Assembly: GCA_021442645.1 (NCBI GenBank)
Contig: JABUSR010000103.1
Span: 1 to 10,389 of the forward strand
DNA: 10,389 bases
Direction: 5' to 3'
Source of the DNA: Ruminiclostridium sp.
GTDB taxonomy: Bacteria > Bacillota > Clostridia > Oscillospirales > Oscillospiraceae
Part shown: one piece after another, positions 5,311 through 10,389 of the stretch
Position numbering within the stretch: position 1 is the stretch's first letter
Layout: every line of letters begins with the position of its first letter
Position numbers and translations under genes: made by a program
Notes under the pieces: generated by a model
Database searches by the model: none
The model's input: the letters and a program-made list of their open reading frames with translations, nothing else
Told to the model about the DNA's origin: nothing

Positions 5311-6764
5311 TCCTTTACCCTCCCTGCAAAGAGCTGGGAGCCGGGCCCCCGATAGGAGACCTCCTCGGGGGAGAGGCCGTAGTCCTCTACCAGCATCTGG
5401 GCGATTTTGGGCAGGCAGTAGCCGCCGTTGCACCGGCCGGTGGTGGCCCAGGCGCGGTACTTGATTCCGGCTAGGGTCCGGACGCCCAGGGGATTCTCTG
5501 CCGCTTGCCGCAGCTCGGCACGGGTGACCTTCTGACAGCGGCAGACGATCTCTCCATAATCTGGGTCTCGGGCGATAAGCGAGGCCTGGACCTCCGGGCT
5601 CCGGTCCCGGAAGCGCAGGATCCCTTGTCGCTGGGGAGCAAAGGCAGGATCCGGCACCAGGTCCATGGTACGGGACAGGATATCCCGAACCATGCGGGCG
5701 ATGGGGAGGGAGGCGGTGAGGCCGGGGGATTCGATGCCGATGAGGTTGATGAGACCCGGGCAGGTGTCCTCCTCTCGGATGACGAAGTCCCGGAAACCGC
5801 CCTCCCCAGGCGGGGCTTGCTTGGGGCGCACCCCGGCGTAGGCCCCGATAATGTGGTTCCTATTCAGAGAGGGCAGAAGCTGCTGGGCCTCCCGAAACAG
5901 TTTGTCCATGATGGGCCTGGTGGAGGAGGTGTCCTCTGGGGCCTCGATGTATTCTGCGCTGGGTCCAATGATAATATTGCCGTGGACGGTGGGGGTCAGG
6001 TGGACACCCAGGCCGCCGATACCCGCCTTGGGGGCGGGATAGATGGGCATGGGAAGAAGGTCGGCGGCGATCTTGTCCAAGATGAAATATTCCCCCCGGC
6101 AGGGGTAAATGGCGTAGCCCTCCACACCGGCCATGGCGGAGATCCGATGGCTGAAGAGTCCGGCGCAGTTAATCAGCCGCCCGGCGTGGAATACATCCCT
6201 ACCGGCAGTGACGCGGAATCCGTCAGAGAGAGCTTGGATATCGGTGACCCCGTGGCCCAGGAAGAACTGTACGCCGTTCTGCAGAGCGTTTTCCGCTAGG
6301 GCGACCGTGTACTGGAAGGGGTCGAAGACCCCCGTCTCCGGGGATTCCATGGCTCCGATACCGCCCACCTGGGGGAGCATGGACTTCAGTTGGGCTTGAT
6401 CCAGGAGCCAGAGTCCCCGGCAGCCGTTCTCCTCCCCCTGGGCCTTTAGGCGGGCCAGGACGGCCAGATCCTCCTGATCAAATGCAACCAGTAATTTTCC
6501 GGTCTTTCGGTAGGGAACATCCAGTTCGGCGCAGGCGGCCTCAAAGCCACGGTTTCCCTCTACACAGAGTTTGGCCATAAGGCTGCCGGGACGGTTATTG
6601 AACCCGGCGTGGACTACGGCGGAGTTTCGGCCGCTGGTCCCGGCGGCCACGTCCCACTCCTTTTCCACCAGGGCAATGGACAGATTAAAGCGGGACAACT
6701 CCCGGGCAACAGCGCAGCCCACTGCGCCGCCGCCGATGATGAGAATGTCATAGGTCATATTCAA
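5307..6764 (-). CDS. GlpA-like FAD-dependent oxidoreductase with C-terminal BFD [2Fe-2S] domain
   Basis: This 485-residue protein has an N-terminal DAO-family domain: FAD-binding IIGGGAVG (9-16), and GRNSAVVHAGF (45-55), the signature region shared by GlpA, L-2-hydroxyglutarate oxidase and relatives. GIESPGLTASLP (343-354) is the second FAD contact. Residues about 403-460 are a BFD-like domain with C408, C410, C445 and C450 (CRC and CNGGYC), expected to hold a [2Fe-2S] cluster. The start is TTG at 6764 or ATG at 6758; AAAGGAGGAG lies 6-8 bases before the TTG but 12-14 before the ATG, so TTG is favoured. It is the first gene of a two-gene operon and is coupled to the next by ATGA. The family oxidises glycerol-3-phosphate or 2-hydroxy acids. 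No glycerol kinase or transporter is nearby, so the substrate stays open. Confidence 0.88.
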   Translation of the reverse strand: MNMTYDILIIGGGAVGCAVARELSRFNLSIALVEKEWDVAAGTSGRNSAVVHAGFNNRPGSLMAKLCVEGNRGFEAACAELDVPYRKTGKLLVAFDQEDLAVLARLKAQGEENGCRGLWLLDQAQLKSMLPQVGGIGAMESPETGVFDPFQYTVALAENALQNGVQFFLGHGVTDIQALSDGFRVTAGRDVFHAGRLINCAGLFSHRISAMAGVEGYAIYPCRGEYFILDKIAADLLPMPIYPAPKAGIGGLGVHLTPTVHGNIIIGPSAEYIEAPEDTSSTRPIMDKLFREAQQLLPSLNRNHIIGAYAGVRPKQAPPGEGGFRDFVIREEDTCPGLINLIGIESPGLTASLPIARMVRDILSRTMDLVPDPAFAPQRQGILRFRDRSPEVQASLIARDPDYGEIVCRCQKVTRAELRQAAENPLGVRTLAGIKYRAWATTGRCNGGYCLPKIAQMLVEDYGLSPEEVSYRGPGSQLFAGRVKE

Positions 6765-6806
6765 GGGGTTCTCCTCCTTTGGCGAGGAATCAATCTGCTA
6801 TGGAAA

Positions 6807-6835
6807 AGGGTAACACGAAACGCCCCCCTTGTCAA
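6807..6835 (-). promoter_or_regulatory. Probable promoter of the flavoprotein operon
   Basis: On the minus strand TTGACA (6835-6830) is followed after 17 bp by TACCCT (6812-6807), with a TG one base before it (extended -10). The -35 is perfect and the -10 matches only 3 of 6. Transcription would start near 6800, leaving a leader of roughly 35 nt. The -35 sits in the loop of the hairpin at 6818-6847. Confidence 0.5.
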
Positions 6836-6849
6836 AGGGAGGCGTTTTT
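6818..6849. terminator. Hairpin terminator between the ABC and flavoprotein operons
   Basis: AAACGCC (6818-6824) pairs with GGCGTTT (6841-6847) and, after one mismatch, CCCTT (6826-6830) with AAGGG (6835-6839) around a 4-base loop. On the plus strand it ends in TTTTT (6845-6849); on the minus strand, where the ABC operon is read, only TTT follows. It probably finishes the ABC transcript together with the hairpin at 6870-6902. Confidence 0.6.
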
Positions 6850-6869
6850 GGCAGGGGTGAGACGACCGG

Positions 6870-6902
6870 CAGCTCTTCCGGACAAACTGCCCGGGAGAGC
6901 TG
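6870..6902 (-). terminator. Stem-loop directly after the ABC transporter stop codon
   Basis: CAGCTCT (6870-6876) pairs with AGAGCTG (6896-6902), extended by TCCGG (6877-6881) with CCGGG (6891-6895) using one G-T pair, for a 12-bp stem and 9-base loop. It touches the TAA at 6903-6905. No T-run follows on the minus strand, so it may protect the 3' end or assist the next hairpin instead of terminating alone. Confidence 0.5.
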
Positions 6903-8861
6903 TTATGAGTTGATGGGGGCATTGCCGGTGTAAAGCTGGTAGTACCGCCCCTTTTTCTCCATAAGCTCCTCGTGGTTGCCCCGCTCGATAATGCGGCCGG
7001 CCTCCAGAATCATGATGCAGTCGCTGTTGCGCACGGTAGACAGCCGGTGGGCGATGACGAAGGTGGTGCGGCCATTCATAAGGGCGTCCATGCCTTCCTG
7101 GACCAGTTTCTCTGTGCGGGTGTCGATGGAGCTGGTGGCTTCGTCCAGAATGAGAACGGGAGGGTCGGCGATGGCGGCCCGGGCGATGGCCAGAAGCTGC
7201 CGCTGGCCCTGGCTGAGGCTGGCGCCGTCTCCAGTGAGCATGGTGTCGTAGCCCTGGGGAAGGCGGGTGATAAAACTGTGAGCGTTGGCCAGCTTGGCGG
7301 CGGCGATAACCTCTTCGTCGGTGGCATCCAGCTTGCCGTAGCGTATGTTCTCCATTACGGTACCGGTGAACAGATGGGTGTCCTGGAGGACGATGCCCAG
7401 GGAGTGGCGCAGGTCGTCCTTTTTGATTTTGTTGATGTTGATTCCGTCGTAGCGGATCTTTCCGTCCTGGATATCGTAAAAGCGGTTAATCAGGTTGGTG
7501 ATGGTGGTCTTGCCTGCGCCGGTGGAGCCCACGAAGGCGATCTTCTGGCCGGGGGTGGCGTAGAGCTTGATGTCCCGGAGGACCAGCTTCTCATCGGTGT
7601 AGCCAAAGTCCACGCCGTCGAAGACAACATCGCCGGTGAGCTTGGTGTAGGTGGTGGAGCCGTCCTCCTTCCGGACGACCTTCCAGGCCCAAGTCCCGGT
7701 GTGCTCTTCGGTCTCCACGATGTGGCCGTTTTCTTCCCGGGCGTTGACAAGGGTCACCTGGCCCTCGTCAGTCTCGGGCTGCTCGTCCAGAAGCCGGAAG
7801 ACGCGCTCGGCGCCGGCCAGGCCCATGACCACGGAGTTGAACTGCATGGTGATCTGAGAGATGGGCATATTGAAGCTCTTGTTAAAGGTGAGGAAGCTGG
7901 CCAGACCGCCCAGGGTGAAGCCGCCTACGCTGTTCAGGGCCAGCATACCGCCCACCACGGCGCAGAGGACATAGCTGACGTTGCCCAACTGAGCGGAGAT
8001 GGGGCCCAGCATGCTGGAGAAGGTGTTGGCGTTGTGGGCACTCTGGAAAAGGGCCTCGTTTCGTTTGGTGAACTCCTCTAGGTTCTCCTTTTCGTGGCAG
8101 AAGACCTTGACGACCTTCTGGCCCTCTACCATCTCCTCAATGAAGCCGTTAAGACTGCCCAGATCCTTCTGCTGGGAGACGAAATACCGACCGGAGAGCC
8201 CGGCAAACTTGCCGGAGGTGAACATCACGACGCCTACCATGAACAGGGTGAGGATGGTCAGGGGGATGTTCAGGAAAAGCATGGAGAAGAAGACGCTGAC
8301 CACCGTGATGGTACAGTTGAGCAGCTGGGGAATGCTCTGGCTGACCAGCTGCCGAAGAGTGTCCACGTCGTTGGTGTAGATGGACATGATGTCTCCATGG
8401 ACATGGGTGTCAAAGTATTGGATGGGGAGCTGCTGCATGTGTTGGAACACATCGTTCCGCAGATTCCGCAGGGAGCCCTGGGACACATAAATCATCAGGC
8501 GAGCCTGGACGAAGCTGGCCAGGACGCCGCAGCCGTAGAAGCAGGCCACCCGGGCCATAGCTGCCAGAAGCGGGCCGAAGTCGGCTGTGCCGCCTGCCCT
8601 GACTGTTTTCACCATGGGGAGGATGTAACTGTCGATGAGGGTTTTGGTAAACAGGGTGCCCTGGACGGTGGCGAAGACACTGACAAAAATACAGATAACC
8701 ACCAGGACCAGGTGTATGCCGTAGTTTTTGCCCACGAACTTCAGGACGCGTCCCAGCGTGCCCCAGGGGTTTTCCAGTTTGGGACGGGGACCGCCCCGGC
8801 CGCCGTGGCCCTGGCCGCCCCGGGGACGGCCTGCGGATTTTGCATGGGTGTTAGCTGCCAT
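6903..8861 (-). CDS. ABC exporter half-transporter, catalytically canonical Walker B subunit of a heterodimer
   Basis: This is a type IV (exporter) ABC protein of 652 residues, with the membrane domain first and the ATPase domain last. The ATG at 8861 overlaps the stop of the upstream gene by one base (TGATG), with AGGAGG 9 bases before it. Residues 1-30 are a Gly/Arg/Pro-rich cytoplasmic extension. Membrane segments lie near 49-70, 97-118, 183-218 and 293-325. A linker insert of about 45 residues (about 362-407, with GTWAWK at 389-394) precedes the ATPase domain. That domain has Walker A GSTGAGKT (445-452), Q-loop Q493, signature LSQGQ (549-553, normally LSGGQ), Walker B LILDEAT (570-576, catalytic E574) and H-loop H605. 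Intact E and H plus a deviant signature make it the TM288-like partner. The substrate is unknown; drugs, peptides or lipids are typical for the family. Usual members are about 580-600 residues, and the extra length is the N-terminal extension plus the linker. Confidence 0.93.
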   Translation of the reverse strand: MAANTHAKSAGRPRGGQGHGGRGGPRPKLENPWGTLGRVLKFVGKNYGIHLVLVVICIFVSVFATVQGTLFTKTLIDSYILPMVKTVRAGGTADFGPLLAAMARVACFYGCGVLASFVQARLMIYVSQGSLRNLRNDVFQHMQQLPIQYFDTHVHGDIMSIYTNDVDTLRQLVSQSIPQLLNCTITVVSVFFSMLFLNIPLTILTLFMVGVVMFTSGKFAGLSGRYFVSQQKDLGSLNGFIEEMVEGQKVVKVFCHEKENLEEFTKRNEALFQSAHNANTFSSMLGPISAQLGNVSYVLCAVVGGMLALNSVGGFTLGGLASFLTFNKSFNMPISQITMQFNSVVMGLAGAERVFRLLDEQPETDEGQVTLVNAREENGHIVETEEHTGTWAWKVVRKEDGSTTYTKLTGDVVFDGVDFGYTDEKLVLRDIKLYATPGQKIAFVGSTGAGKTTITNLINRFYDIQDGKIRYDGININKIKKDDLRHSLGIVLQDTHLFTGTVMENIRYGKLDATDEEVIAAAKLANAHSFITRLPQGYDTMLTGDGASLSQGQRQLLAIARAAIADPPVLILDEATSSIDTRTEKLVQEGMDALMNGRTTFVIAHRLSTVRNSDCIMILEAGRIIERGNHEELMEKKGRYYQLYTGNAPINS

Positions 8862-10389
8862 CAGTCATCCCCTCCTTCGTCAAAGTCACCGCTGCCGCTG
8901 GTCTGGGACTCATACACATCCCGATAGATGGCATTGGTTTCCAGCAGGTTTTCGTGGGTGTCAAAGCCGGAGATCCGGCCGTCGTCCAGCACCAGAATCC
9001 GGTCGGCGTGCTGGACACTGGAGATGCGCTGGGCGATAATGAACTTGGTGGTGTTGGGGATCTCCTGGGCAAAGGCCCGGCGGATTCTGGCATCCGTGGC
9101 AGTGTCCACCGCAGAGGTGGAGTCGTCCAGAATCAGGATCTTTGGCTTTTTCAGCAGGGCCCGGGCTATACACAACCGCTGACGCTGACCGCCGGAGATG
9201 TTGGCGCCGCCCTGTTCGATGTGGGTCTCATAGCCCTGGGGCATCTTCCGGATAAAGTCATCCGCGCAGGCCAACTGACAGGCCCGGATACACGCCTCTT
9301 CGGTGGCGTTGGCATCGCCCCAACGGAGGTTTTCCAGCACGGTCCCGGCAAAGAGGACATTTTTCTGAAGGACCACGGAGACCTGGTTGCGCAGGCTCTC
9401 CATGTCGTATTCCCGCACATCCCGGCCGCCCACCAGCACCTGCCCGGCGGTGACATCGTACAGGCGGCTGATGAGGTTCACCAGGCTGGTCTTGGCGCTG
9501 CCAGTGCCGCCGATGATACCGACGGTCTCGCCGGAGCGTACCGACAGGGTGATGTCCTTGAGGACGGGGGACTCGGCATCCTTCCGGTAGGCGAAATCCG
9601 CATGGCGGAACTCCACAGAACCATCGGGGACGTCAAAGACGGGGTTCTCGGGGTTGGTCAGGTCGGCCTCTTCGTGAAGGACCTCGGAGATGCGTTCGGC
9701 GCTGGCCAAGCTGATGGTAATCATTACGAAGATTACGGAGAGCAACATGAGGCTCATCAGGATGTTCATGCAGTAGGCCAAGAGGCTCATGAGGCCGCCG
9801 GTGGTCAGGTCGCCCACTACAATCATGTTAGCCCCCAGCCAGCTGATAATCAGGATGCAGGCGTAGACGGTGAGATTCATGAGAGGACCGTTCCAGGAGA
9901 TAATCTTTTCGGCGGAGACGAACATCTTGTAGATATTCCCGCTGGCCCTGTGGAACTTGTCAGTTTCATAGGGCTCCCGGACGTAGGCTTTCACGACCCG
10001 GATGGCGGAGACATTCTCCTGAACGCTGGCGTTCATGTCATCGTACTTGCGGAAGACCTGCTTAAAGCGCTTCATGGCCCCGGACATGATGACGAAGAGG
10101 GCGATGCCCAGCAGGATGACCGCAATGAGGTAGATGCTGGCCAGCCTGGGGCTGATGGTGAAGGCCATGATCATGGCCACCAACATGGAGGCAGGGGCCC
10201 GGATGCCCATGCGCAGGATCATCATGTAGGCCATCTGAACGTTGTTCACGTCGGTAGTCAGGCGGGTGATGAGACTGGCGGTGCTGAACTTGTCGATGTT
10301 GGAAAAGGAAAAAGTCTGGATGTTTTCGAACATGGTCTGCCGGAGATTCCGGGCCAGACCGGCCGAAGCAGTGGCGGCAAATTTAGCAC
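8861..10389 (-). CDS. ABC exporter half-transporter with degenerate ATPase site (N-terminus outside window)
   Basis: The frame stays open to the window edge for 18 codons beyond the ATG at 10333, reading ...ARNLRQTMFENIQTFSF, which is normal ABC exporter sequence. That ATG is therefore internal, and 509 residues or fewer of a protein of about 580-600 are visible. Numbering from that Met, membrane segments lie near 36-60, 66-86, 152-172 and 178-208. The ATPase domain has Walker A GGTGSAKT (275-282, A for the usual G), Q-loop Q323, a canonical ISGGQ signature (379-383), Walker B ILDDST (401-406, Asp404 for the catalytic Glu) and Gln435 for the H-loop His. These changes mark the degenerate-site subunit of heterodimeric exporters such as TM287/288. 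It is the upstream gene, overlapping its partner by one base, so the two should be made in equal amounts. The C-terminus is acidic (DFDEGGDD). Confidence 0.93.
   Translation of the reverse strand, partial: AKFAATASAGLARNLRQTMFENIQTFSFSNIDKFSTASLITRLTTDVNNVQMAYMMILRMGIRAPASMLVAMIMAFTISPRLASIYLIAVILLGIALFVIMSGAMKRFKQVFRKYDDMNASVQENVSAIRVVKAYVREPYETDKFHRASGNIYKMFVSAEKIISWNGPLMNLTVYACILIISWLGANMIVVGDLTTGGLMSLLAYCMNILMSLMLLSVIFVMITISLASAERISEVLHEEADLTNPENPVFDVPDGSVEFRHADFAYRKDAESPVLKDITLSVRSGETVGIIGGTGSAKTSLVNLISRLYDVTAGQVLVGGRDVREYDMESLRNQVSVVLQKNVLFAGTVLENLRWGDANATEEACIRACQLACADDFIRKMPQGYETHIEQGGANISGGQRQRLCIARALLKKPKILILDDSTSAVDTATDARIRRAFAQEIPNTTKFIIAQRISSVQHADRILVLDDGRISGFDTHENLLETNAIYRDVYESQTSGSGDFDEGGDD

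Noticed and set aside
5311..5433. Upstream extension of the oxidoreductase-DUF1667 gene to 5433
   Set aside because: The extra 41 residues overlap the GlpA-like coding sequence in another frame. The ATG at 5310 has a ribosome site and begins the FAD-binding strand as expected.

Overview
The window looks like chromosomal DNA of a GC-rich gut Firmicute, most likely an Oscillospiraceae-type Clostridium (Flavonifractor / Pseudoflavonifractor / Lawsonibacter neighbourhood). This is inferred from strong AGGAGG ribosome sites, a T-box-controlled thrS, a short ThrRS without the TGS domain, a GlpA/GlpB-like flavoprotein pair with a DUF1667 module, and a heterodimeric ABC exporter with clostridial linker features. 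I see no tRNA, rRNA, CRISPR array, insertion sequence or integrase.

Left part, plus strand. Positions 1-594 are the 3' end of an ORF that enters from outside the window. It begins with at least twelve 27-bp tandem repeats, each encoding the nonapeptide ILQKWTPGS. All 11 base differences among the first ten copies are synonymous in that frame, so the repeat peptide appears to be translated and conserved. After a consensus promoter (TTGACT-17-TATAAT) comes a complete T-box leader (about 669-935) with a classical antiterminator/terminator switch. It controls thrS (989-2788) and probably the following unrecognised 134-residue gene (2868-3272), which ends at a strong terminator.

Middle. An extended -10 element sits inside a perfect palindrome (3472-3488) and precedes a broken rhodanese-domain gene (3535-3928). 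That gene has two apparent frameshifts, both at A4 runs, and has lost the catalytic cysteine. It converges on a minus-strand operon of two flavoproteins. The first (5307-6764) is a GlpA-like FAD oxidoreductase with a C-terminal BFD-type iron-sulfur domain. The second (3946-5310) is a GlpB-like/pyridine nucleotide-disulfide oxidoreductase fused to a cysteine-rich DUF1667 domain. The genes overlap by ATGA and probably make one redox complex.

Right part, minus strand. Two ABC half-transporters (8861-10389, N-terminus beyond the window; and 6903-8861) overlap by one base. Their sequence deviations are complementary: one has a degenerate Walker B and H-loop, the other a degenerate signature. This is the mark of an asymmetric heterodimeric exporter. 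Two hairpins follow the operon, and the second also holds the -35 of the flavoprotein promoter in its loop.

Nothing here is an obvious new defence or mobile system. The items most worth a second look are the synonymously varying nonapeptide repeat gene, the doubly frameshifted rhodanese with its palindromic promoter, the oxidoreductase-DUF1667 fusion, and the variant active-site motif in ThrRS.
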